A stretch of 64,000 nt of DNA from contig PBUB01000030.1 of the NCBI GenBank assembly GCA_002729885.1, forward strand, positions 1 to 64,000, in the 5' to 3' direction. This DNA is from Spirochaetaceae bacterium. GTDB taxonomy: Bacteria > Spirochaetota > Leptospiria > Leptospirales > Leptonemataceae. Positions within the stretch are counted from its first letter, which is position 1; each line of letters begins with the position of its first letter. Under the pieces are notes generated by a model, which searched no databases, was not told where the DNA came from, and was given only the letters and a program-made list of their open reading frames with translations. The position numbers and the translations under genes are program-made. This document shows positions 25,188-33,550 of the stretch, in pieces.

Positions 25188-27209
25188 TTATACCAGAGCG
25201 CTTTGATTCTGCTCTACGATATCAAAAATCTTTTCCATGATATCGATGAGCTCAAAGTCCGATGGAGTAAAGATTTTCTTGATTCCTTTGGCCGTCAGAC
25301 TTTCAAAATCTGCCTTTGGAATAATGCCACCGAATACCACTGGAATATGTTCGTAGGCGCCTGCTTTCTTGAGCTCTTCTACGATTTGATCGGCCAGTTC
25401 CATATGCGAACCGGACAGCACAGAAACTCCAATGATATCTGCATTCTCTTCCACGGCGCTTTGAACGATTTCTTCCGGGGTCAGTCGAATTCCAGAATAG
25501 ATTACATCAAAGCCTGTATGGCGAGCTGATACTGCAATCATCTCGGCCCCATTGCTGTGACCGTCAAGACCTGGTTTGCCGACTACTATGCGTGGTCTGT
25601 GACCTGCTCGCGACGTAAAATCTTCCACACGCTTTCGAAGAGCATTTACCCGGTCATTTTCCAGAGAGAGCTTCTGTCCTTCGATTCCTGTTGGAGGTCG
25701 GTATTCGCCGAACACCTGGCGCAATGCATCCGCCCATTCACCGGTGGTAACTCGAGCAAGCGCACATTCCACCGAGGGCTCCATAAGATTGCTTCCATCG
25801 TTGGCGGCTTTCTTCAGCGCTTCCAGAGCTTTCTTAACTCTTTCTGGATCGCGCTTGCTGCGTGTTTCTTCCATGGACTGGACTGTGCGAGCAGCGCTTT
25901 CAGCATCTACCTTGAATACACCGCCATCTTCGCCACCGAGAAGCGGACTATCTATACCGTCTGTCCACTTGTTCACGCCTACGACAATCTGTTCGCCGGT
26001 GTTGATGCGGCTCATTCGTTCGGACATGGATTTTACCAGAGCAGACTTCATGTATCCGGACTCTACGGCAGAGCGAATACCGCCCATTTTCAGGATCCGG
26101 TCGATTTCGCTGCGGGCTTCATCCTTGAGCTCGGCCACCTTGGATTCTACAACTTTGCTGCCGTCAAATAGATCGGGATATTCCAGAAGATCGGTTTCGT
26201 AAGCCAGGATTTGCTGAAGTCTCAAAGACCATTGCTGATCCCAGGGGCGGGGCAGGGAAAGAGCTTCGTTCCAGGCCGGAAGCTGAAGAGCGCGGCACCT
26301 TGCATTCTTGCTCATGGTTACGCCCAGGGTTTCCATAAGGATTCTCCAGGCATTGTTTTCTGGCTGATTCTCGGTGAGTCCCAGGGAATTCACCTGCACC
26401 CCATAGCGAAACCTACGGAACTTGGGATTTTCAACGCCGTATCGTTCGCGGGTAATCTCTTCCCAGAGTTCCGTAAAAGCGCGCATCTTGCACATCTCTT
26501 CTACGAACCGAATTCCAGCGTTAACGAAGAAGCTAATACGACCTACAACCTGCTCGAACTGATCTTTTTCCAGGTTGCCTCTTTCTTTAATAATATCCAG
26601 CAGGCCGATGGCGTTGGCCAGAGCAAAGGCCAGTTCCTGGGCCGGCGTGGCGCCTGCTTCTTGAAGGTGATAGGAACAAATGTTAGAAGGATTCCATTTG
26701 GGGATTTCTTTGATGCAATATTCATACATCTCGGAGATCAGGCGAAAGCTGGCATCTGGAGGAAAGATATAAGTTCCCCGGGCCAGATATTCCTTTACCA
26801 GATCGTTTTGTGTGGTTCCCTGAAGTTTGTCCAGTTCCACTCCTTTTTCCCGGGCCAGGGCAACGTACAGAGCAAGTAACCACATGGCGGTGCCATTGAT
26901 GGTCATGGATGTGTTCATTTCTTCGATGGGGATTTGATCGAATAAGACGTGAAAGTCGTCCAGGGAGTTGATGGGCACTCCCACTTTGCCCACTTCTGGC
27001 TTGGCCAGGCTATGGCTGGAACTGTAACCACACTGAGTGGGTAGATCAAATGCTATGGAAAGTCCGGTCTGGCCGCGGCTGAGTCCTTCGCGATACAGCT
27101 TATTGGTTTCCCAGACGTTTGTATGACCGCCATAGGTTCGAAAGATCCACGGCCGATCCCTGTTTGGATTGCCTTCTTTATCATAAATCACATGGTCTTT
27201 CCTGGACAT
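25188..27209 (-). CDS. meaA: MeaA/Ecm-type adenosylcobalamin-dependent acyl-CoA mutase
   Basis: 673-residue mutase with the catalytic TIM-barrel first (WIFRTYGGHT, FDLPTQCGYS, GKVGVPI, TSMTINGTAMWLLALY, GTTQNDLVKEYLARGTYI) and a C-terminal B12 domain (about 535-673) carrying the base-off motif GKPGLDGHSNG, GVSVLSG and VFGGIIP. The PTQxGY and GKVGVP signatures fit the MeaA/ethylmalonyl-CoA mutase group rather than classical methylmalonyl-CoA mutase; the expected reaction is ethylmalonyl-CoA to methylsuccinyl-CoA. The partner GTPase MeaB lies downstream, and a crotonyl-CoA carboxylase/reductase, which would make the substrate, is 14 kb away. Confidence 0.9.
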   Translation of the reverse strand: MSRKDHVIYDKEGNPNRDRPWIFRTYGGHTNVWETNKLYREGLSRGQTGLSIAFDLPTQCGYSSSHSLAKPEVGKVGVPINSLDDFHVLFDQIPIEEMNTSMTINGTAMWLLALYVALAREKGVELDKLQGTTQNDLVKEYLARGTYIFPPDASFRLISEMYEYCIKEIPKWNPSNICSYHLQEAGATPAQELAFALANAIGLLDIIKERGNLEKDQFEQVVGRISFFVNAGIRFVEEMCKMRAFTELWEEITRERYGVENPKFRRFRYGVQVNSLGLTENQPENNAWRILMETLGVTMSKNARCRALQLPAWNEALSLPRPWDQQWSLRLQQILAYETDLLEYPDLFDGSKVVESKVAELKDEARSEIDRILKMGGIRSAVESGYMKSALVKSMSERMSRINTGEQIVVGVNKWTDGIDSPLLGGEDGGVFKVDAESAARTVQSMEETRSKRDPERVKKALEALKKAANDGSNLMEPSVECALARVTTGEWADALRQVFGEYRPPTGIEGQKLSLENDRVNALRKRVEDFTSRAGHRPRIVVGKPGLDGHSNGAEMIAVSARHTGFDVIYSGIRLTPEEIVQSAVEENADIIGVSVLSGSHMELADQIVEELKKAGAYEHIPVVFGGIIPKADFESLTAKGIKKIFTPSDFELIDIMEKIFDIVEQNQSALV

Positions 27210-27302
27210 ACAAACCTCCGGCCAGTGCCTTTTGCAGAGTAACTACTTGATGGCTCCAATCTTCTGAACAGGGCCCGGATGAAAATGGTTTTTTCCTGTT
27301 GT

Positions 27303-27336
27303 GGATGCCAATTTTTTCTTCCATCACTTGGCATCC
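27303..27336. promoter_or_regulatory. Inverted repeat in the meaA / thioredoxin-lipoprotein intergenic region
   Basis: Perfect nine-base inverted repeat GGATGCCAA (27303-27311) and TTGGCATCC (27328-27336), 16-base T-rich loop, with another GGCATCC copy just after. It lies in the 216-base divergent region between meaA and the + lipoprotein gene. It could be an operator or an RNA hairpin. Confidence 0.4.
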
Positions 27337-27425
27337 GGGCATCCGGATCATTTATTGAACCAGCTGAATTTGCTCAGCGCTTCCGCAACTAAAGTAAATA
27401 CAAAGACTGGACGGAAACCAGACAA

Positions 27426-28001
27426 ATGAATCAAAATTCAAAGCATGCGCCAACAAACAACCGCGGCAGGATTATCCTCACTCTTTTCCTGATTTCTACG
27501 GCCTGGATTGTGACCGGCTGCAAGGATTCTGCTACAGAAATGGCCGCCAGCTACGGAGCCCAGAGAACCGATGCCGAATTGGATGAAGTGCTGCTACAGG
27601 CATGTATGCAGTCCAATCGAACGGACAAACCTATCCTGCTTCAGTTCGGCGCAGACTGGTGCAGTGATTGTAGAAGAGTAGAGGCCCTGAAGCAGGACTC
27701 TGCGCTAAAGGAGGAATTGCAGAACTGGGTGGATATCAAAGTGAATGTGGGTCAATATGATCGGCACAAAGATCTAATCCAGGGCTTTTCGGTGACTTCC
27801 ATATCGCGGTGGATTGCACTGCGGCCCAATCCCGAGACCAGAGAGAACGGATGCAATAGCAATCCAGGACGATGGATCGTGCTACAGGATACGGTGCTGG
27901 AACCGGTGAGCGATGCAAAGTCTCTCAAAACCAGTTCGGAAATCGTGGCCTGGCTTCGGCAGGCCGGGGAAAAGAACCAGGGGCCTGGCGACTTTCATTG
28001 A
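27426..28001 (+). CDS. Thioredoxin-like lipoprotein
   Basis: 191-residue lipoprotein: hydrophobic signal segment, lipobox IVTGC (Cys32), then a thioredoxin-fold domain with the redox motif FGADWCSDCRRVE (about residues 74-86). The place where thioredoxins carry the cis-proline (usually I/V-P-T) reads FSVTSISRWIAL, with Ser instead of Pro, so redox behaviour may be altered. Extra cysteines (QACMQS, NGCNSN) could pair in the mature protein. It converges with two cysteine-rich lipoprotein genes. A periplasmic membrane-anchored site is expected. Confidence 0.85.
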   Translation: MNQNSKHAPTNNRGRIILTLFLISTAWIVTGCKDSATEMAASYGAQRTDAELDEVLLQACMQSNRTDKPILLQFGADWCSDCRRVEALKQDSALKEELQNWVDIKVNVGQYDRHKDLIQGFSVTSISRWIALRPNPETRENGCNSNPGRWIVLQDTVLEPVSDAKSLKTSSEIVAWLRQAGEKNQGPGDFH

Positions 28002-28088
28002 TTGCCACGGAGCAGGACAGGCGGATGACCAGACCATAGCAGGCCCGCCGCGGCTCGATTTGCTTTGGCGAGCGGGAAAGCAGGGGCG

Positions 28089-28439
28089 TCAGGAATCAAT
28101 CATTTCGCAATCGAAGCTATCTTTGTTTTTTTCCAGTTTGCAGAGCTCCCGGTGTTTTTCGCAATAAGGCTCTGCTTCCGGATGGGCCCCACTCAAGTTC
28201 TGTGTTTGGCAAACCAGATTGCAGGCGGCCGGGTCTCCATTTTCAAAGCATTGGGATTGACCCAGTTCTGCCTCTTCAAGACAGGCCTCTTCATTTCCCT
28301 TTTCGCACAGATATTTGCATGAACCAATTCTATCCTGCTGAAAGCAAGAGTCCGATTCCTCGCTTCCGCAATTGGCTAGCAGTATAGTCGAAAACAAAAT
28401 GGCGCTCAGAACGCCCATGGTCTTTGTTGTGAACTTCAT
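28089..28439 (-). CDS. Cysteine-rich small lipoprotein, copy A
   Basis: 116-residue lipoprotein from ATG 28439, which follows a perfect AGGAGGTC ribosome site; the frame is open to 28490, but that upstream part precedes the signal peptide. Lipobox LLANC (Cys24). The mature part has ten cysteines (32, 41, 45, 53, 64, 73, 77, 93, 100, 111), enough for five disulfides. It is a clear paralogue of the next minus-strand gene, with identical cysteine spacing, and the GNEEAC segment recalls short repeat proteins. Function unknown; surface or periplasmic. Confidence 0.85.
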   Translation of the reverse strand: MKFTTKTMGVLSAILFSTILLANCGSEESDSCFQQDRIGSCKYLCEKGNEEACLEEAELGQSQCFENGDPAACNLVCQTQNLSGAHPEAEPYCEKHRELCKLEKNKDSFDCEMIDS

Positions 28440-28540
28440 TCTTGACCTCCTGAACCTGTTGCCGATCTTATTAAAAACCAACAGATTCAAGAAATCTAAG
28501 AGTAAAAAAAAGTATGTAAAGGAAATTCTTCCAGGCGGAT

Positions 28541-28589
28541 CGGAAAAAGCTAACCCGGAAAACCGCTGAGAAATTGAATGATCCGGGTT
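28541..28589 (-). terminator. Candidate terminator after cysteine-rich lipoprotein copy B
   Basis: AACCCGG (28552-28558) pairs with CCGGGTT (28583-28589) across a 24-base loop. On the minus strand the stem is followed by AGCTTTTT. The long loop makes it moderate. Confidence 0.4.
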
Positions 28590-28617
28590 TCAAGCCCAAA
28601 CGCCTTTGAATTGCTTT

Positions 28618-28959
28618 TCAGGGCTCGCGATACAGCTGACATTCTTCATGGTCGCTGTACTGGCCGCTACGACACAGCGATTCAATTTTCTGGCAAAAAG
28701 GATCTGAAGGAGGATGGCTTCCTTCCAGCTCGGAGGTATAGCAGACCTGCGTGCAGGCATCGATATTTCCCTGTTCCAGGCATTGCTGTTGTCCCAGGGG
28801 CATTTCCAGGGCACAGGCCCTGTTGTTTCCCTGGTGACATAGATACACACAGTCGCCCAGATTTTTATCTTCGAAGCAGGATTTTTCGGCTTCGCTCTGG
28901 CAGGCTGTGAACATTAGAAAGAGAATGGGGGCAACAAGTAGATAGATGAGTTTTTTCAA
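28618..28959 (-). CDS. Cysteine-rich small lipoprotein, copy B
   Basis: 113-residue lipoprotein with a TTG start (28957-28959) preceded by GGAAGGAAAA. The Lys-initiated signal peptide ends in lipobox MFTAC (Cys20). Cysteines at 28, 37, 41, 49, 60, 69, 73, 89, 96 and 107 have exactly the spacing of copy A. Shared stretches include CHQGNNRAC against CEKGNEEAC, LGQQQC against LGQSQC, and a SHPPSDPFC / AHPEAEPYC segment. A tandem duplication that has diverged while keeping its disulfide frame. No known function. Confidence 0.83.
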   Translation of the reverse strand: MKKLIYLLVAPILFLMFTACQSEAEKSCFEDKNLGDCVYLCHQGNNRACALEMPLGQQQCLEQGNIDACTQVCYTSELEGSHPPSDPFCQKIESLCRSGQYSDHEECQLYREP

Positions 28960-28984
28960 TTTTCCTTCCGATTTTTTTCTCGTA

Positions 28985-29007
28985 AGCCTGGATTGCGAAT
29001 CCAGGCT
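28985..29007. repeat. Perfect palindrome between ilvD and cysteine-rich lipoprotein B
   Basis: AGCCTGGATT (28985-28994), GCG, AATCCAGGCT (28998-29007): a perfect ten-base stem with a three-base loop. Neither strand has a T-run directly after it, though A/T runs flank both sides. It may be the 3' end structure of the ilvD transcript or an operator for the lipoprotein gene. Confidence 0.55.
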
Positions 29008-29024
29008 GTAAAGAAAAAACCGGG

Positions 29025-30734
29025 TCAGACCGTTTCAGGAAAGACATTATCCGTTACTGCACCGAACTCAGCAGAGCCTACCAGACTTGCATACTTGGCG
29101 ATCACTCCTCTGCGATAGCGAGGTGGCTTCTCTTTCCATTCCTTTCGTCGCACTTCCAATTCTGCTTCTGTGATATGAATCTGCAACAGATTGTCCTCTG
29201 CATCGATAGTAATGATTTCGCCTTCGCGAACAAGTGCGATGGGACCACCAAGAGCCGCTTCCGGAGCGACGTGACCCACAACCATTCCGTATGTGCCGCC
29301 AGAGAATCTTCCGTCTGTAATCAATCCTACGCTATCCCCCAGGCCTTTTCCTATGAGCGCTGAAGTGGGAGAAAGCATTTCTCGCATACCTGGACCGCCC
29401 CTGGGACCTTCGTATCGGATTACGATAATATCTCCTGGTGCGATCTGATCGGACAGGATTGCATCCATGCATTGCTCTTCGGAATCAAAGATTCGCGCAG
29501 GACCGCTAATGGCAGGCTTCGCAACTCCGGAGATCTTGGCCACCGCTCCACCCGGAGCCAGATTGCCTCTAAGGATGACCAGGTGCCCTCGTTTGTACAT
29601 GGGCTTGTCCAGCGGATAAATCAGATCCTGGTTTTCGGGAACTCCGGAGGGAATATCTGCCAGGTTTTCTGCGACGGTTTTTCCGGTGCAGGTCAAACAA
29701 TCGCCATGGATAAGGCCCGCATCCAGAAGCATTTTCATACCCCGGGGAACGCCTCCCAGCCGATGCAGATCCACGGCCAGGTATTTTCCCGAAGGTTTCA
29801 TATCCAGGATATGGGGGACCTTCTTTGCAATCCTTTCAAAATCATCGATGGAGAGCTCCACATTCATGTCATGAGCGATAGCCAGTAGATGAAGCACTGC
29901 ATTGGTAGAACCTCCCATGGCCATCACAACTGTGATGGCATTCTCGAAGGCCTTTCTGGTCATAATGTCCGATGGACGAATATTCTGTTTTAGCAGTTCG
30001 TATACTGCTTTGCCGCTTTCGCCGGCGGAATCTGCCTTTTCTTTATCCGGGCTACCCATGGTGGAGAAACCAGGAAGACTCATTCCCAGGGCTTCGACGG
30101 CACTGGACATGGTATTGGCCGTATACATCCCGCCGCAGCTCCCGGTTCCAGGGCATGCATGCTTTTCAATCTGTTCAAATTCATCCTGATCGATTCGGCC
30201 GGCCTGGTATTGACCTACGGATTCAAAAACGGAAACTATGTTAAGATCCCGATCCCTGTAATGTCCTGGATAGATGGTGCCGCCGTATACGAAAATAGAT
30301 GGGATGTTCAGGCGTGCGATGGCCATCATGGCACCCGGCATGTTCTTGTCGCATCCGCCAATGGCTACCAGTGCATCCATATGCTGACCGCGACATACCG
30401 TTTCTATAGAGTCTGCAATCACTTCCCGGCTTACCAGAGAAAACTTCATTCCTTCGGAACCCATGGAAATTCCGTCAGAAATGGTGATGGTGCCAAATAT
30501 CTGTGCCATGCCGCCGGCAGCGAAGATTCCTTTTTCTGCTGCCTGCTCCAGGGGTCGAATGCCAGCGTTGCAGGGAGTAATGGTGGAATGACCGCTGGCT
30601 ACGGCAATTACCGGTTTGCGAAAATCATCATCGCTAAACCCTACCGCTCGCAGCATGGCACGGTTGGGTGCACGGCGATCTCCATCCGTTATGTTTTTAG
30701 AATTCCAGTTTAGCTGATCTTGCCGGGTTTGCAT
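29025..30734 (-). CDS. ilvD: Dihydroxy-acid dehydratase
   Basis: Iron-sulfur enzyme of valine, leucine and isoleucine synthesis, dehydrating 2,3-dihydroxy acids to 2-keto acids. Cluster and active-site motifs are visible: [69 protein letters not shown]. 569 residues, a normal length for the 2Fe-2S-type branch. Its start is 56 bases from the stop of the membrane protein gene upstream on the same strand. Confidence 0.96.
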   Translation of the reverse strand: MQTRQDQLNWNSKNITDGDRRAPNRAMLRAVGFSDDDFRKPVIAVASGHSTITPCNAGIRPLEQAAEKGIFAAGGMAQIFGTITISDGISMGSEGMKFSLVSREVIADSIETVCRGQHMDALVAIGGCDKNMPGAMMAIARLNIPSIFVYGGTIYPGHYRDRDLNIVSVFESVGQYQAGRIDQDEFEQIEKHACPGTGSCGGMYTANTMSSAVEALGMSLPGFSTMGSPDKEKADSAGESGKAVYELLKQNIRPSDIMTRKAFENAITVVMAMGGSTNAVLHLLAIAHDMNVELSIDDFERIAKKVPHILDMKPSGKYLAVDLHRLGGVPRGMKMLLDAGLIHGDCLTCTGKTVAENLADIPSGVPENQDLIYPLDKPMYKRGHLVILRGNLAPGGAVAKISGVAKPAISGPARIFDSEEQCMDAILSDQIAPGDIIVIRYEGPRGGPGMREMLSPTSALIGKGLGDSVGLITDGRFSGGTYGMVVGHVAPEAALGGPIALVREGEIITIDAEDNLLQIHITEAELEVRRKEWKEKPPRYRRGVIAKYASLVGSAEFGAVTDNVFPETV

Positions 30735-30790
30735 GGCCCGAGCTTGCCTGGCGGGCCTGCAAGGTCAATGCATTCCTCGAATGCCCCCGT

Positions 30791-32281
30791 TCAATCATTG
30801 TTGCTCTTGCTATCCCGGTTTATCGATTCTGGTGAAATGGAACTTGCGTGCCGTTTTCCTCCAAACATGGATGCGGTGATCTCGCTTAGTTGTTGTTGCA
30901 GAGTCTTACTGCCTTCTGCCAGGAGTTCGCGGTTCACAAACTGACCTTTTAGTTCTTCCAGACTATTGTAAGTGAGCTTTTGAATAAGCCCGGCCGTTTT
31001 TTCTCCGTCGGTGCCTCGCAACGAATCCAGCATCTGATCCACGATCCCTCCAATGGCTTCCTTTCCTTCCTGGCTTTCCACTGTGGCGGCGATGGTTTCA
31101 AATAGAGAATCCACAACGTCATTTCCTGCCCTCTGCAATACAGGTCTCAGGATTGCATTGGGCACAAAGCGAAAAGCACTGGAATCCAGAGATTTTTCCA
31201 GACTTACCTGAACCAGTGCTGCTACCCGCGGGCGAAACGGAAGAATGCGTTCCCTGGTAAGTTTTTCCGTTTGTTCTAAAACCACATCTTTGATCTCATC
31301 CCGGTGCGGCTCCAGGGAATCTGCCAGGAACTGTCCTTCCCGGTCCTTTTGCACCTCTGTCTGTAGCTGGGAAATAATCTGGATGGCCACCATGCCGGAG
31401 ATTTCTCTGGAAAGCAAATCCGTGTAGCTCTTGATGGTACGCAGCACCAGCCCATCGCCGGAGGCCAAAAGTTCGCTCTGCTGGAGACGGGCCCAGATGG
31501 CCATAACGCGAAACAGGCGTAAGAGACGCAGCCAGCTGGAAGGAAATAGACTTAGAAAATCGTACCAGTTATAGACTAAAAATAGAAACCATCTAGCAGG
31601 AACCTTGCGAAAGAAGAGCAGGAATCGTACCAGGAAATCTGATGCAAAGAAAATCAAGAAAGGTAAATCTATTGTGCTCCAGAACAGATTTACGAAATCC
31701 CCATCAATATCCCGGTGACGAAAATAGTTTATTTCCATCAAAGGTGCAATTTCCTGATCGAAGTAATCCAGCCTTGCACGATAGTTCTGCGAATCCAGCT
31801 TCCAGAAATACTGAAATGCTTCTCGATAGGATTCAATTTCCTGACTGGTTTCGTTCGTTACAAACTGCCGAATGCGCCCCTTGATCTTTTCCAGATTCTT
31901 GCTCAAGCCTGCGGTCTGGAAGGGGTTGTCTCTCAACATTTGAGAAGAAAGGCGGGCCAGTTCATCGGATTGTTGTAGCGTTTCTTCGCTCAATGCATTG
32001 CGATTCTCCAGGTCGGAAAAAATCGAAGCTTCCAGTTCATTTACCCGGTGGAGGTAGTCGGTTGTAAATGGGTTCTCCTCTATGCCTTTGAGCTGATCGT
32101 AGTTCTGCACCAATTCCGGAGCGTAGTAATACAGGTAGGGCCGTAATCTTAGATACATCAAGTCAAAGGAAATCAAAGTCAGGTTGCTTACAGCGATGAG
32201 TATCATCACTACATCCCAGATTATGCTTCCCAGTTGACCTTCTTCACGAATCTTTTTCCATCTTTGCATAGAGCATCCCAA
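30791..32281 (-). CDS. Membrane protein resembling a voltage-sensor domain without a pore
   Basis: 496 residues. A first membrane segment (about 19-43) is followed by a charged 150-residue insert, then three closely spaced segments with voltage-sensor-like signatures: S2 (198-225, SDFLVRFLL with D215 and R219), S3 (230-247, NWYDFLSLFP, the N-x-x-D...P pattern) and S4 (249-266, arginines 252, 255, 258 and 265 at mostly three-residue steps). No pore helices follow; the last 230 residues are soluble, charged and helical. It may be an ion-transporter-family relative that lost its pore and couples voltage to something else. Assignment is by motif reading only. Confidence 0.7.
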   Translation of the reverse strand: MGCSMQRWKKIREEGQLGSIIWDVVMILIAVSNLTLISFDLMYLRLRPYLYYYAPELVQNYDQLKGIEENPFTTDYLHRVNELEASIFSDLENRNALSEETLQQSDELARLSSQMLRDNPFQTAGLSKNLEKIKGRIRQFVTNETSQEIESYREAFQYFWKLDSQNYRARLDYFDQEIAPLMEINYFRHRDIDGDFVNLFWSTIDLPFLIFFASDFLVRFLLFFRKVPARWFLFLVYNWYDFLSLFPSSWLRLLRLFRVMAIWARLQQSELLASGDGLVLRTIKSYTDLLSREISGMVAIQIISQLQTEVQKDREGQFLADSLEPHRDEIKDVVLEQTEKLTRERILPFRPRVAALVQVSLEKSLDSSAFRFVPNAILRPVLQRAGNDVVDSLFETIAATVESQEGKEAIGGIVDQMLDSLRGTDGEKTAGLIQKLTYNSLEELKGQFVNRELLAEGSKTLQQQLSEITASMFGGKRHASSISPESINRDSKSNND

Positions 32282-32498
32282 GTTTGGCTTATGGGCGCTG
32301 GCATTGAAATCAAAAAATATGTATCCTGCTCTTGCGAAGAAATCTTCTGGGAACCGGCCATCCCGGTCTATTTCCGGCTGTTATGGGGACTTACAGGTAT
32401 CTCAGGATGCGATGCCGTTTATTGAAAATGAGGCTTTGGCTCAAGATATCTGGGTGCCGAATCTATGGCTTTGTTTCTATGGCTTTGCGTGGTGGCTT

Positions 32499-33431
32499 TT
32501 ACCCTAAATTCCGGGATTTCCTGTCCAGAGCTGATTCCAGATTCGGATAGAGAAACTGGAATCCATCATTCATCAACCTGCCAGGAATCACATAGCGACC
32601 GTACAGCGCCAGGTCTGGATCGGTTCGCATGAGTAAAGGAGCGCCCAGGCGTACCATCCATCCGGCTGCCGGCAGGCCGATGGGCATGCGCATGGACTTC
32701 CGCAGTGCTCTCATGAATTCTTTCTGGCTTCTGGGTTCTGGTGCGCTGGCAATGTAGGGTCCTTTCATTTTCCTGTCTTCTATTGCCATTTGAAAAAGCC
32801 GATTCATATCCTCTTCATGGATCCAGCTCATACCCTGTTTTCCATGACCTACCGTGCCTCCCAGTCCCAGGCGAACCAGCAAAGCCAGTCTTTGCAGTGC
32901 GCCACCCGATGGTCCGATGACAAAGCTTGTTCTGAGAATGACCCCCCGCATGCCACGAGGCAAGGCCCGGTTAAAAGTTTCCTCCCAGGCCCGGCCAACA
33001 TCCGGCGCCAGACCGTAGCCAAATGCGGAGCGTTCATCGCATAGCTCCAGCGAGTCTCCGTAGATATGGGCTGTGGACATCTGTACCCAGACGGAAGGCT
33101 TCTTTCTTACAGTTTTCAGGGCTTCACCCAGAATTGCGGTGGATTCTACCCTGGAGCGCAGTATTTGATCCATGGTTTCTGGAGTCTTGATGCAATCTAC
33201 CGTTCGTCCTGTCAGATTAACCAGTGCGTGGCACCCCTCCAGGTTCGCTGCCCAGTCACCGAGCGTGCGACCATCCCAGTTGATATGTTTCGCCCCGGTC
33301 GGGATATCCTTCGGAACCTTTCGCGAAAGAATCGAGACTGAATAACCTGAATGCAATAGATACCTGGCCAGATTTAATCCCAGGTATCCACTTCCACCGG
33401 CGATGATTACTGTTCGATTGCTTGGGGCCAT
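32499..33431 (-). CDS. TIGR01777-type NAD(P)-dependent epimerase/oxidoreductase
   Basis: Extended short-chain dehydrogenase of the YfcH/TIGR01777 group. N-terminal Rossmann motif [17 protein letters not shown], then NLTGRTVDC, the STAHIYGD region, and a C-terminal DUF1731-like end ([19 protein letters not shown]). 310 residues, cytosolic. The substrate is unknown for this family. The 217 bases between it and the upstream membrane protein gene hold nothing I can identify. Confidence 0.88.
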   Translation of the reverse strand: MAPSNRTVIIAGGSGYLGLNLARYLLHSGYSVSILSRKVPKDIPTGAKHINWDGRTLGDWAANLEGCHALVNLTGRTVDCIKTPETMDQILRSRVESTAILGEALKTVRKKPSVWVQMSTAHIYGDSLELCDERSAFGYGLAPDVGRAWEETFNRALPRGMRGVILRTSFVIGPSGGALQRLALLVRLGLGGTVGHGKQGMSWIHEEDMNRLFQMAIEDRKMKGPYIASAPEPRSQKEFMRALRKSMRMPIGLPAAGWMVRLGAPLLMRTDPDLALYGRYVIPGRLMNDGFQFLYPNLESALDRKSRNLG

Positions 33432-33550
33432 TATGGATTGTAATGCAATGATGTGCGGGTGTCTCTAACTTTCTGAAAACCGAGCATAGGATAAACAGAT
33501 TCAATGATTGGCCATTAGCCACGAGACAGTGTCAGCCAATGCAGAGAATA

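Noticed and set aside
25557-26171. A 204-codon + frame opposite meaA, and a 222-codon one at 26211-26879
   Set aside because: Both are antisense to a clearly conserved mutase and lack ribosome sites.
30159-30713. A 184-codon + strand frame opposite ilvD
   Set aside because: It lies fully antisense to a well-supported ilvD and shows no family pattern; long antisense frames are common with this codon use.
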